Assembly: GCA_036510575.1 (NCBI GenBank)
Contig: DATCDR010000051.1
Span: 1-16,187 of the forward strand
Origin: DATCDR01 sp036510575
GTDB taxonomy: Bacteria; Actinomycetota; Acidimicrobiia; Acidimicrobiales; Bog-793
DNA length: 16,187 nucleotides
Direction of reading: 5' to 3'
Part shown: in pieces, positions 1 through 7,519 of the stretch
Numbering within the stretch: the first letter of the stretch is position 1
Layout of the letters: every line of letters begins with the position of its first letter
Position numbers and translations under genes: made by a program
The notes under the pieces: model-generated
What the model was told of the DNA's origin: nothing
What the model saw: the letters and a program-made list of their open reading frames with translations, nothing else
The model's database searches: none

Positions 1-31
1 TCCCCGGCGAGGAAGGCCCGGGATCGCACCG

Positions 32-37
32 TAATCT
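32..37 (+). promoter_or_regulatory. Putative -10 box of typA
   Basis: TAATCT matches the actinobacterial TANNNT -10 consensus and ends 9 nt before the ATG at 47. A transcript starting 7-10 nt downstream would have almost no leader, and no Shine-Dalgarno sequence sits at normal distance (a GAGGAAGG run at 9-16 is about 30 nt away). I see no convincing -35 box. A leaderless mRNA is inferred. Confidence 0.45.
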
Positions 38-46
38 ACTTAGTGC

Positions 47-1906
47 ATGGCTGACCAAGCCCATATCCGCAACTTCTGCATCATCGCCCACATCGACCAC
101 GGCAAGTCGACGCTCGCGGACCGCATTCTCGAGCTGACGCACACGGTCGACGCCCGCGCGATGCGCGCGCAAGTGCTCGACTCGATGGACCTCGAGCGTG
201 AGAAGGGCATCACGATTCTCGCCAAGCAGGCGGCCTTTCGCTACGGCGATCTTCGGTTGAATGTCGTCGACACTCCAGGACACGCCGACTTCGGCGGCGA
301 GGTCGAACGTGGCCTGGCGATGGTGGACGGGGCGATGCTGCTCGTCGACGCAGCCGAGGGGCCACGACCTCAAACTCGATTCGTGCTCCGAAAGGCCTTC
401 GAGTCCAATCTTCCCGTCATTCCCGTCATCAACAAGGTCGACCGGCCCGACGCCCGCATCGCGGAGGTGATCGAGGAGACGTTCGAGCTGTTCTTGGATC
501 TCGAAGCACCCGACAGCCAGTTCGAGATCCCGTTTCTCTTCGGCAGTGCCCGGGACGGGTGGTTGAGTTTCGACCAGCCCGACGGCACGGTGTCTGAGCC
601 TCCGCCAGGCGCGGACCTCCGGCCACTCATCGACGCGCTCTTCAAGTACCTGCCAGCGCCGAGCTACACCGAGGGTCACCCACTCCAGGCACTCGTAACG
701 AACATCGACGCCTCCCCGTACCTCGGGAGGCTGGCGATCTGCCGCGTGGTCGAGGGCTCCGTGACGAGGGGTCAGCAGATCGCGTGGTGCAAGCGCGACG
801 GCTCAGTGGAACGGACGAAGATCGTCGAGCTGCTCGTCGCCGAGGGGCTCGAGCGAGTGAGCGTCGAGAAGGCAGGCCCAGGCGAGCTTATTGCCGTTGC
901 CGGCATCGAGGAGATCAATGTCGGCGAAACGCTCGCGGATCCGCTCGAGCCGGAGGCGCTGCCGATCCTCGCGGTCGATGAGCCAAGTCTGTCGATGACC
1001 GTCGGCATCAACACCTCGCCGCTCGCTGGCCGCGACGGCTCCAAGCTCACTGCCCGCCAGCTAAAGGCGCGCCTTGAAAACGAGGCACTCGGCAATGTGG
1101 CAATTCGTGTGCTGCCAACACCTCGCGCCGACACCTTCGAAGTACAAGGCCGTGGCGAGCTGGCCTTAGCGGTGCTGGTCGAGATGATGCGACGCGAAGG
1201 CTTCGAGCTCACCGTCGGTAAGCCCGAGGTCTTGACCAAGCTCATCGATGACAAGATCTGCGAGCCCATGGAACGCGTGAGCGTCGAGGTTCCAGACGAC
1301 TACCTCGGTGCACTTACCCAACTCCTCGCCAAGCGAAAGGCACGCGTCGAACGGATCGTCCACCACGGCACGGGCTGGGTACTGATGGAGCACCTCATTC
1401 CGGCGCGTGGTCTGATCGGTATCCGAGGCGAGGTGCTCACCGCGTCTCGCGGTACGGCGCAGCTCAGCCACGCCTTCGAGAGCTACGAGCCGTGGCTTGG
1501 CGAGCTTCGACTTCGTCAGTCGGGCTCGATGATCGCCGACCGATCCGGTGTCACCACCGGCTACGCCCTCCAGACACTCGATGAGCGCGGCTCACTGTTC
1601 GTCGGTCCGGGCGAAGAGGTCTACGAGGGAATGGTCATCGGCGAGAACTCTCGTTCAGATGACATGGACGTGAACCCCACGCGCGAAAAGAAGCTGACCA
1701 ACATGCGCTCGTCGAGCGCGGACGAGTTGCTGCGGCTACCACCGGTGATCCGGCTCACACTTGAGCAGGCACTTGAGCACGCGGACGAATCCGAGTGCGT
1801 CGAAGTCACGCCGAACGTAGTCCGACTCCGCAAGGTCGTCCTCGCCGCGGCCGACAGGGCGAAGGGCAAGCGGAGCGGCAAGAAGCCCGCTCCAAGCGTC
1901 GCCTGA
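47..1906 (+). CDS. typA: Ribosome-associated GTPase TypA/BipA
   Basis: This 619-aa protein is a translational GTPase of the TypA/BipA family. Family members bind the ribosome, hydrolyse GTP, and support 50S assembly and stress or low-temperature growth. The G1 loop AHIDHGKST is at residues 14-22, the family segment DSMDLEREKGITI at 45-57, G3 DTPGH at 75-79 and G4 NKVD at 129-132. An EF-G-like domain III/V part and the TypA-specific C-terminal domain follow, and the length is close to the usual ~610 aa. The ATG at 47 gives the standard N-terminus and directly follows a TANNNT box. The gene converges on the SpoIID-type gene with an 11-bp gap, so the two transcripts probably overlap. It looks like a housekeeping gene, unrelated to the glycan locus beside it. 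Confidence 0.97.
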   Translation: MADQAHIRNFCIIAHIDHGKSTLADRILELTHTVDARAMRAQVLDSMDLEREKGITILAKQAAFRYGDLRLNVVDTPGHADFGGEVERGLAMVDGAMLLVDAAEGPRPQTRFVLRKAFESNLPVIPVINKVDRPDARIAEVIEETFELFLDLEAPDSQFEIPFLFGSARDGWLSFDQPDGTVSEPPPGADLRPLIDALFKYLPAPSYTEGHPLQALVTNIDASPYLGRLAICRVVEGSVTRGQQIAWCKRDGSVERTKIVELLVAEGLERVSVEKAGPGELIAVAGIEEINVGETLADPLEPEALPILAVDEPSLSMTVGINTSPLAGRDGSKLTARQLKARLENEALGNVAIRVLPTPRADTFEVQGRGELALAVLVEMMRREGFELTVGKPEVLTKLIDDKICEPMERVSVEVPDDYLGALTQLLAKRKARVERIVHHGTGWVLMEHLIPARGLIGIRGEVLTASRGTAQLSHAFESYEPWLGELRLRQSGSMIADRSGVTTGYALQTLDERGSLFVGPGEEVYEGMVIGENSRSDDMDVNPTREKKLTNMRSSSADELLRLPPVIRLTLEQALEHADESECVEVTPNVVRLRKVVLAAADRAKGKRSGKKPAPSVA

Positions 1907-1917
1907 TCCTCTAGCGG

Positions 1918-3519
1918 CTACGCCCGCTTGATCGAACCTATCGCGAACCAGCTCGAACGCAGGCCGAGCGCTATTGCGAATGCATCACCGGTTACGACCG
2001 TCTCGGCCTTGGTGCCCTTCAACAAGACCACTACTGCTCGACCGCCGTACGCGCCACGGCCGATTCTCTGGACGACCCGCACGCGAAGCAGCCGGCCGAC
2101 CACTCGGTACTTCCTGGTGATCGCCGCACCAGTGATCGTGACCTGCCAGTCATGGGAGGGATTGCACTCGAGCGGGTTGCCTGGTACCACACAGGCGTCC
2201 CCAAAGTCCCGCACGCCTGGGAAGTCGCCCGGTTTGCTCCAACCGCCGGTCGATGCCGAGTAGCTCGCGAGCACCACCTTGTTCGAACCTGCACTGACGA
2301 GAACCTCTCCACCGGTGTCAGCGACTGCGAGATTTGAAATCGTGCTCTGGTAGGCGGCGCCGACGTAGGCCTGGCACGCGATGGTGTCACAGATGTCGGC
2401 GAATCCGAACCACCCTCCTGCTGCAACTGACGCGAGTGCGTACGAGCGAGCAGCGACCGCTTGTGCTTCGAGGGACTGAAAGCCCCAGGCTTGGCCCTGT
2501 GGCGCTCCGACCGCTCCCCCGTCGTCGCCCCACGACGCCGACTCCTCTGCGGGTACAACGCCCTCGAGGTAGCCCTGGAGCGAAACGAGGTTGAGTGTCC
2601 GCGCGTAGCCAGCGTCGTTGTAGGCCTGCACGTCGCCTTGCATCGGCTCATCGACGCCGTCATGTCGACAAAGTGTCAATAGCGGCTCGATCGCCGTCGC
2701 GCTCGGAGCTTCCGGGCTCACGATTGGATCCACTAACCCGGTTGCGAGCGGCCGACCCGTTGCCTTCGCGGCACTCGCGACAGGGCAGGACGCGCCGGCG
2801 TAGGCGTTCCAGGTGCCGTTCGGCTGCAAGGCGAAATCGACTGCCTCGCCGGCGGGAACCGTGACCGTCGGCCCTGGTGTCGTCAGCAGCGGAGGGATCA
2901 CGATCGGAAACGTCGTCGATGTCGGAGCAGTCGTGGCCGGCACTGTCGTGGCTGGCACTGTCGTGGCTGACACCGTCGTGGCTGACACCGTCGTGGCTGG
3001 CACCGTCGTGGCTGGCACCGTCGCTGGCGTAGTCAGTGATGTCGACGGCACGACCGTGGTCGGTGTCAGGGTCGTCGTGGTGGCCGACGGCGAGAGAACA
3101 GCCGAGGTGAAACTGAAGGCTTCGACCGATGTCACGACCGGGTCGTAGCCGACACCTGTGGTGGCGTTCGCGTTCTCCGTGATGGCCACCGAAATCGACG
3201 GGTCGGTGCTTTGACCGATCGTCGGCAACGTCGCCAGCTTGGTCCCCTCGTAGAAGTGGTTGAGGATCCATTGATAGCTGCGGTGATAGCGGACCGCGTA
3301 GCCGAAGTCACCCCACTGCCCCATGCCGACGCCAGCGCCGTAGCCGTGGCCGTCAAGTGTCAGCTGCGCTAGTCGTCCCGTGCGATTAACGGTCGTCGCG
3401 CCCTGCGCGACATCGACGACGACGAAGGAGAGAACCGTTAGTGCCGAAAGGAGTGCGAGCCAGCTTCGGCGGTGGGCAGCGACTCGGCGAGTCGGCGTCC
3501 AGATACCGAAGCTACGCAT
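1918..3519 (-). CDS. Secreted SpoIID-domain cell-wall protein
   Basis: The product is 533 aa. The ATG at 3519 is chosen because it gives a signal peptide (basic start, hydrophobic residues ~20-38, likely cut after AQG at 38-40) and overlaps the glycosyltransferase stop by 8 nt (ATGCGTAG). Residues 57-70 carry a GHGYGAGVGMGQWG motif typical of SpoIID/LytB proteins. Residues 144-203 are a Ser/Thr/Pro linker with TTVPA/TTVSA repeats. The SpoIID domain spans about 296-520: the VVPAEE segment at 321-326 holds the probable catalytic Glu, AQAVAARSYAL is at 352-362, and CQAYVG at 382-387. In Firmicutes, SpoIID is a lytic transglycosylase acting on peptidoglycan lacking stem peptides. Cell-wall cleavage or remodelling outside the membrane is inferred here. 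It is the last gene of the export operon. A pure wall-binding role is possible. Confidence 0.85.
   Translation of the reverse strand: MRSFGIWTPTRRVAAHRRSWLALLSALTVLSFVVVDVAQGATTVNRTGRLAQLTLDGHGYGAGVGMGQWGDFGYAVRYHRSYQWILNHFYEGTKLATLPTIGQSTDPSISVAITENANATTGVGYDPVVTSVEAFSFTSAVLSPSATTTTLTPTTVVPSTSLTTPATVPATTVPATTVSATTVSATTVPATTVPATTAPTSTTFPIVIPPLLTTPGPTVTVPAGEAVDFALQPNGTWNAYAGASCPVASAAKATGRPLATGLVDPIVSPEAPSATAIEPLLTLCRHDGVDEPMQGDVQAYNDAGYARTLNLVSLQGYLEGVVPAEESASWGDDGGAVGAPQGQAWGFQSLEAQAVAARSYALASVAAGGWFGFADICDTIACQAYVGAAYQSTISNLAVADTGGEVLVSAGSNKVVLASYSASTGGWSKPGDFPGVRDFGDACVVPGNPLECNPSHDWQVTITGAAITRKYRVVGRLLRVRVVQRIGRGAYGGRAVVVLLKGTKAETVVTGDAFAIALGLRSSWFAIGSIKRA
2930..3019 (-). repeat. Six 15-bp tandem repeats in the SpoIID-protein linker
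   Basis: Six in-frame 15-bp units (plus-strand form gtcgtggctggcacc, with single-base variants) encode the pentapeptide alternation TTVPA / TTVSA in the Thr-rich linker; a partial seventh unit follows. Adjacent units pair as near-identical duplicates, suggesting slippage or unequal exchange. Copy number may vary between strains, changing linker length without breaking frame. Confidence 0.9.
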
Positions 3520-4612
3520 GGCGCTCCGAAACTGCCTCGGTGATTGCGCGCCGGAATGCCACGCGCGCCGCGTCGAGGCTAAAGAGCTTCGCCCGATCGA
3601 GACCGCGCCGGACAAGTGATGCCCGCGTCGCCCGGTCCGCGAGCAGCTCGTGAATCGCCGCGGCGACATAGACAGGGTCTCGTCGCTTGAGCAGGACTCC
3701 CGCATCACCGAGCGTGCCAGGTACCGCTGCGACGTCAGCCGCCACGACGGAGAGCCCACGCGCCATCGCCTCGACGATCGGGACACAGAAGCCCTCGTGA
3801 TGCGAGAGGCAGACGAAGACGTCGGCGCTCTCGTAGTAGGCGGAGAGCTCGGGCGCAGGCACAGAGCCTGGGAGCTCCACCGCCGAAGCGAGATCGAGCG
3901 AACCGGCGAACCGGACGACGGAGTCGAGGTACGCACTCCCCATCGGCCGGCCGACAAGGTGGAGTCGGGCGCGATCGGGATACGCCTTCCGGTAACAGGC
4001 AAGGGCCGCGACGATCTCGTGTTGGGCCTTGTGGGGGGCCACCTGGCCGACGAAGAGCCAGTCGCTCCCGCCGTCGGACTTGGCGAGCTCGAGTCGATCG
4101 AGTGCGTCAGGGTCGGCTCCCACATCGAGGTTCGCGGATTCGATCAGGACCGACACGACCTCAGCATGCGCGAAGCCGAAGTCGCGAAGCTCACTTGCGT
4201 TGAACTCCGAGTCGGCGAATGCGAAGGGCACGAGTGGCGCGAGAGAACGAAGTTGTTGGCGCCCAAGTCGAGACTCGTCACCTAGTGGCGGGATCCACCG
4301 CTCAACGAGCTCGGCAGGAGTGATGTTGTGGTAGTCGAGGAGCTTTCTCCCCGGATCTGCCCCGAAGGCATCAGCGACGGGGCTGCCGATCGAGCACTGG
4401 TAGAGCAACCATCGCTCGGTCGACGCGTACTCGGCGAGCGCAGCTATCGGCCGCACCCTGCCCTCTACGCCTGGGCCGAGTATCTGCGCATAGATCTCTG
4501 ACTCGAATCCGAGCTCGTGAAGTAGGCGCTGGGCCTCGAAGGTGTGATTGCTCACTGCATCGTGCTCGATGATCGACGGGATGACCTGATCGATCCTCGC
4601 CGGCGTGCTCAG
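3512..4612 (-). CDS. GT4-family glycosyltransferase, probable CTG start
   Basis: This GT-B fold, family 4 glycosyltransferase would transfer a sugar from a nucleotide-sugar donor to a growing glycan on the cytoplasmic face. The C-terminal domain shows LFVGQVAPHK and the EX7E motif (EGFCVPIVE) followed by G-rich donor-binding sequence. The first conventional codon, GTG at 4555, would remove the first beta strand. The frame upstream encodes IDQVIPSIIEHDAVSNHTFE, the expected family N-terminus, but has no ATG, GTG or TTG before an in-frame TGA. CTG at 4612 overlaps the upstream stop as CTGA and follows a GAGG at 5-nt spacing, giving 366 aa. The gene lies between the 111-aa gene and the SpoIID-type gene, overlapping both. 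The glycosyltransferase call is firm; the CTG start is inference. Sugar specificity is unknown. Confidence 0.88.
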   Translation of the reverse strand: MSTPARIDQVIPSIIEHDAVSNHTFEAQRLLHELGFESEIYAQILGPGVEGRVRPIAALAEYASTERWLLYQCSIGSPVADAFGADPGRKLLDYHNITPAELVERWIPPLGDESRLGRQQLRSLAPLVPFAFADSEFNASELRDFGFAHAEVVSVLIESANLDVGADPDALDRLELAKSDGGSDWLFVGQVAPHKAQHEIVAALACYRKAYPDRARLHLVGRPMGSAYLDSVVRFAGSLDLASAVELPGSVPAPELSAYYESADVFVCLSHHEGFCVPIVEAMARGLSVVAADVAAVPGTLGDAGVLLKRRDPVYVAAAIHELLADRATRASLVRRGLDRAKLFSLDAARVAFRRAITEAVSERHA

Positions 4613-4944
4613 GATGACCTCGGTCGGGCGGATCTCGCGCCGACGACTCGTCGGCTGACCCCGTCAACCGCTCCGACCACGCGACGTGCTGCAGGAACGA
4701 GTGCCTTTGGGACGACCCGCTTCGCGATGCGGCGAAGCGCCACGGATCGTTCAGCAAGCAAGGGCGCACGAAGCGCCGACGTGGCTGCCTGCTCGTAGGC
4801 GGCCTCGAGACCGACCTCGTCTTGGACACCCCACACGACGTCACCTAGACGCTTCGACTCGACTTCGATTCGCTCCATCAGCGCCGGAAGACCGGACAGC
4901 TCGACATTCGAAACACTCGGGACTGCTCCACCTTCTCCCGGCAT
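4609..4944 (-). CDS. Small basic helical protein of the export operon
   Basis: I do not recognise a family for this 111-aa protein. The ATG at 4944 overlaps the stop of the ABC ATPase (TAATG), and its own stop overlaps the proposed start of the next glycosyltransferase, so it is translated as part of the operon. Residues ~15-65 look alpha-helical and acidic/amphipathic (MERIEVESKRLGDVVWGVQD). The C-terminal third is strongly basic with alternating Val/Ala and Arg/Lys (RRIAKRVVPKALVPAARRVV), like an in-plane membrane helix; no transmembrane segment is evident. A longer in-frame extension upstream to 5046 would lie wholly inside the ATPase gene and is rejected. A scaffold or membrane-tether role for the neighbouring glycosyltransferase is inference only. 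Confidence 0.7.
   Translation of the reverse strand: MPGEGGAVPSVSNVELSGLPALMERIEVESKRLGDVVWGVQDEVGLEAAYEQAATSALRAPLLAERSVALRRIAKRVVPKALVPAARRVVGAVDGVSRRVVGARSARPRSS
4618..4621 (-). promoter_or_regulatory. GAGG Shine-Dalgarno supporting the CTG start
   Basis: On the minus strand GAGG is followed by tcatc and then CTGAGC. The 5-nt spacing and 4-nt CTGA stop/start overlap mimic the usual ATGA coupling and mark CTG at 4612 as the likely glycosyltransferase start. Confidence 0.45.
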
Positions 4945-6182
4945 TACGCGTGCGACGCGTTGCCGCCGGGAGGATTGAGCTCGATGACGAGTGGCATCGC
5001 GACCAGTCCCGTCGCCCGCCCCGGGTTCATCACCTCGAAGGAACACGCGGGCTCCTTGACGTCGATCACCACGCCGGTTCCAGATCGGACGTCGAGATTG
5101 ACGCTGAAGGTGCCATCGAGCAGCGAGACCCTGTCGAAGCAGAACGAGATCGAGCCGTGCCCCCGTTCGAGAATCCCTCCCGCAAGCGTGACCTCTCGAA
5201 TCTCGGCGAAGATCACCTCGAATTTCTCGTTCAAGAGCGTGAACTGAAAGCGCGTGTCGAGGACCGGCTCGACGACGTCGAAGGCGACCGTCACCTTCAG
5301 GGGGTCGCCCGTCGAGAGGTAGGGGCGTTCGCCCACACCTGGATAGTCGAGCTCCACCTCGCCCATCGTGATCTGTCGCTGGTGCGGCGCGACGATGATC
5401 CGCTCGGCGGCCTGCTCACCTTCTGGCTCAGGCGGTGGTGCAAAGCCCGCATCGATGAGTCGGTCGCGAAAGATCCGGATCGCCTCTCCGGGAGGGGCCT
5501 GGGCGACGAGCTCGCCACGGTCGATGACGAGAATCTCCTCGCAGATCTGACGCATCAGGTCAGGCGAGTGCGACACGACGACGATGGTTTTCCCGTCGTG
5601 TTGGAACTCCGCGACCCGATCGAGACACTTCTGCTGGAACCGCTCGTCGCCTACCGCCAGCACCTCGTCAACTAACAAGACGTCGGGATCGGTGTTCACC
5701 GCGACCGCGAAACCGAGCCGCACGTACATGCCAGAGGAGTAGTACTTCACCTGGTTGTCGATGAACTGCTCGAGCTCGGCGAAGGCGACGATGGCGTCGA
5801 AGCGGCGCGCGATCTCTCTCCGGGAAAGACCAAGGAGCGAGCCGTTCAAAAAGATGTTGTCCCTGCCCGAGAGCTCGGGCTGGAACCCTGCCCCAAGCTC
5901 GAGCATCGCGGCGAGCTGACCACGCACGACCACCTGGCCGCTCGTCGGCTGCAAGATTCCAGCCATGCACTTGAGCAGGGTCGACTTGCCCGAGCCGTTT
6001 CTCCCGAGCACCCCGATCGTGGTCCCGGTCTCGATCTCGGCCGAGATGCCCTTCAACGCCCAGAACTCCTCGAAGGGCACGTGGCCTGCGTGGAGGACGC
6101 GCTCTTTTAGCGATGAGTACTTCTCGTGGTAGAGCCGGAAGCGTTTCGAGACGTTCTGGATATCGATCGCCGTGCTGCTCAC
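4944..6182 (-). CDS. Polysaccharide ABC exporter ATPase (Wzt-like)
   Basis: This 412-aa protein is the ATPase of a polysaccharide/polyol-phosphate ABC exporter. The Walker A GRNGSGKST is at 60-68, the signature YSSGM at 148-152, the Walker B VLLVDEVLAVGDE at 168-180 and the switch His at 205. The ATPase ends near residue 245. After a Pro/Glu linker, residues ~268-402 form a beta-rich Wzt-type C-terminal domain. In E. coli O9a and similar systems this domain binds the modified end of the finished glycan and licenses export. The GTG start follows the permease stop by 4 nt, with GAGGAG lying inside the end of the permease gene. With the permease it would move a lipid-linked glycan across the membrane. 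The substrate cannot be told from sequence; a teichoic-acid-like polymer is an alternative. Confidence 0.93.
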   Translation of the reverse strand: MSSTAIDIQNVSKRFRLYHEKYSSLKERVLHAGHVPFEEFWALKGISAEIETGTTIGVLGRNGSGKSTLLKCMAGILQPTSGQVVVRGQLAAMLELGAGFQPELSGRDNIFLNGSLLGLSRREIARRFDAIVAFAELEQFIDNQVKYYSSGMYVRLGFAVAVNTDPDVLLVDEVLAVGDERFQQKCLDRVAEFQHDGKTIVVVSHSPDLMRQICEEILVIDRGELVAQAPPGEAIRIFRDRLIDAGFAPPPEPEGEQAAERIIVAPHQRQITMGEVELDYPGVGERPYLSTGDPLKVTVAFDVVEPVLDTRFQFTLLNEKFEVIFAEIREVTLAGGILERGHGSISFCFDRVSLLDGTFSVNLDVRSGTGVVIDVKEPACSFEVMNPGRATGLVAMPLVIELNPPGGNASHA

Positions 6183-6186
6183 GCGC

Positions 6187-7299
6187 TTAGAGCTCCTCGG
6201 CGAAGTTGCCCTCGAGGCGGCCGAAGACGAGCAAGGCCCCGAGGAACATCAGCACCGCAACGCCGAACACCCAGGCGAGCATGACCACGTAGAAGTGGAA
6301 TGGGTAGTTCGCAAGCTCGTACACCCGGTTCGGCACATTCTTCGTCACGGTACGGAGGAAGACGTGGCCGCCCTTTATGTACGGTGTGGTCTTGATCTGC
6401 GGCGTAGTCGTGATGTGGGTCGTAACGATTTGCGTCACGACCTTGCCTTTCACGATGAGATACTTCGGCGTTTGAACTACAGTCGTGATCAGGTAACTGA
6501 CCTTCCCGTAGATCGCATGCTGGAACGTCAAAATCACCGGAACGATCGGATCGACCAGGTACGCGATACCGAGCCATTTGTGGCTCGGCTTGTCGACCAC
6601 ATCGAAGCTGTAAATGATCGGAACACCCCAGAACCAGGTCGAGATCAGCACCTGGATGAGGTGCTCGACATCTCGCAGGTAGACGTTCACCGCCGACAAG
6701 AAGACCGCGATCGCCGCCGCGAAGATGATCAGGTCGACGAGCGCAAATGGGACCAGCGTCAAGAACTTCCAGTCGGGCGCGAACTGGAACCCCAGTAGGA
6801 ACAGGATCATCACGCCGGACTGGAAGAAGAAGAACATCGTCGCGGTTCCGACCTGGGACAGCGCCAAGATCTCTCGCGGAAATGCGACCTTCTTCACGAT
6901 GCCCGCAGCGCCAACAACCGCGCTCGAGGCGCCGATCAGCGCGGTCGAAAAGAAGTTCCAGACCAAAAGACCCGAGAACAAGTAGAGCGCGAAGTACGGC
7001 GTCGGGTTCTTCAAGAAGTACTTGAAGACCACGTAATACACCGCAAGGACGACCGCCGGGTTGAGCATCGACCACAAAAGGCCGAGCACGCTCCCCTTGT
7101 ACTTCACCTTCAGGTCCCGACGAACGAAGAATACGAACAGCTCGCGCGATCTCCAGAGCTCGACAAAGCGTGCCGAGAGGCGCACCTTGGAGCTGACAAC
7201 TCGAGCGGGCAGCTCCGCGCGCGGAGGGAAGCCGAAGTCTGCGGAGTCGAATCCGAGCGGCGCGTCAGCGCGACCGTCGTCGGTATCGATTTTGCTCAC
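6187..7299 (-). CDS. Polysaccharide ABC exporter permease (Wzm-like)
   Basis: This is an ABC-2 type membrane subunit, the partner of the downstream ATPase. From GTG 7299 it is 370 aa. A cytoplasmic N-terminus holds the family segment FFVRRDLKVKYKGSVLG (~57-73) and is followed by about six membrane segments (roughly 75-97, 101-122, 147-170, 182-204, 217-232, 335-362). Wzm proteins are usually ~260-290 aa; the excess is an N-terminal extension and a ~60-residue Thr/Val/Lys-rich insert (269-329) before the last membrane segment. The start is uncertain: ATG 7428 adds 43 Arg/Ser/Thr-rich residues without a ribosome site, and a TANNNT box at 7370-7375 would exclude it. GTG 7299 has GAGG 8 nt upstream. 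It is the first gene of the minus-strand operon. Confidence 0.9.
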   Translation of the reverse strand: MSKIDTDDGRADAPLGFDSADFGFPPRAELPARVVSSKVRLSARFVELWRSRELFVFFVRRDLKVKYKGSVLGLLWSMLNPAVVLAVYYVVFKYFLKNPTPYFALYLFSGLLVWNFFSTALIGASSAVVGAAGIVKKVAFPREILALSQVGTATMFFFFQSGVMILFLLGFQFAPDWKFLTLVPFALVDLIIFAAAIAVFLSAVNVYLRDVEHLIQVLISTWFWGVPIIYSFDVVDKPSHKWLGIAYLVDPIVPVILTFQHAIYGKVSYLITTVVQTPKYLIVKGKVVTQIVTTHITTTPQIKTTPYIKGGHVFLRTVTKNVPNRVYELANYPFHFYVVMLAWVFGVAVLMFLGALLVFGRLEGNFAEEL

Positions 7300-7369
7300 G
7301 CCTTCAACCTCGTGCACGCCCTCTCGACTCGACGATCTCGTCGAACGCTGCCGAGAGGGTTGCGCCGTC

Positions 7370-7375
7370 ATAGTA
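7370..7375 (-). promoter_or_regulatory. Putative -10 box of the export operon
   Basis: TACTAT on the minus strand matches TANNNT. Initiation about 7 nt downstream would give a leader of roughly 60 nt to GTG 7299 and would leave ATG 7428 untranscribed. The -35 region is not recognisable, so this is a weak call. Confidence 0.3.
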
Positions 7376-7473
7376 CGGCCAGTGCTTCCATCGGGGCGCC
7401 CAGTCCGTGTTTGGACCCGTTCCGGCATCGTAGTGGTCGATTCCTAGGTCATGGGTTCATCGCCACGGTTCAT

Positions 7474-7479
7474 TATCAT
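7474..7479 (+). promoter_or_regulatory. Putative -10 box of the coiled-coil/twin-GT operon
   Basis: TATCAT lies 40 nt upstream of the TTG at 7520, in the divergent gap shared with the export operon. It overlaps the first ATG codons of the longer reading frame, arguing that those are not used. No clear -35 element. Confidence 0.35.
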
Positions 7480-7507
7480 GACGAACACGGGAGAAACTGC
7501 CATCGGT

Positions 7508-7514
7508 AAGGGAG
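7508..7514 (+). promoter_or_regulatory. AAGGGAG ribosome binding site for TTG 7520
   Basis: AAGGGAG followed by a 5-nt spacer and TTG is the only good ribosome site at the front of this frame. It decides the start in favour of TTG 7520 over ATG 7451. Confidence 0.6.
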
Positions 7515-7519
7515 ATTCA

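Noticed and set aside
3..22. Terminator of an upstream gene (CCCGG/CCGGG hairpin before typA)
   Set aside because: A 5-bp stem with a 10-nt loop and no T-tract at the window edge is too weak to call.
2930..3019. CRISPR-like repeat array
   Set aside because: The units are 15 bp, contiguous and without spacers, and they encode a regular pentapeptide in frame.
3520..4125. N-terminal extension of the SpoIID-type frame to 4125
   Set aside because: It is antisense-like Ser/Arg/Thr-rich sequence lying entirely inside the glycosyltransferase gene; ATG 3519 gives a clean signal peptide.
4945..5046. Upstream start of the 111-aa gene at 5046
   Set aside because: It overlaps the ATPase coding end; ATG 4944 with the TAATG overlap is the normal coupled start.
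7429..7519. ATG 7451 as start of the coiled-coil-like gene
   Set aside because: There is no ribosome site, and a probable -10 box overlaps the early codons; TTG 7520 has AAGGGAG at proper spacing.
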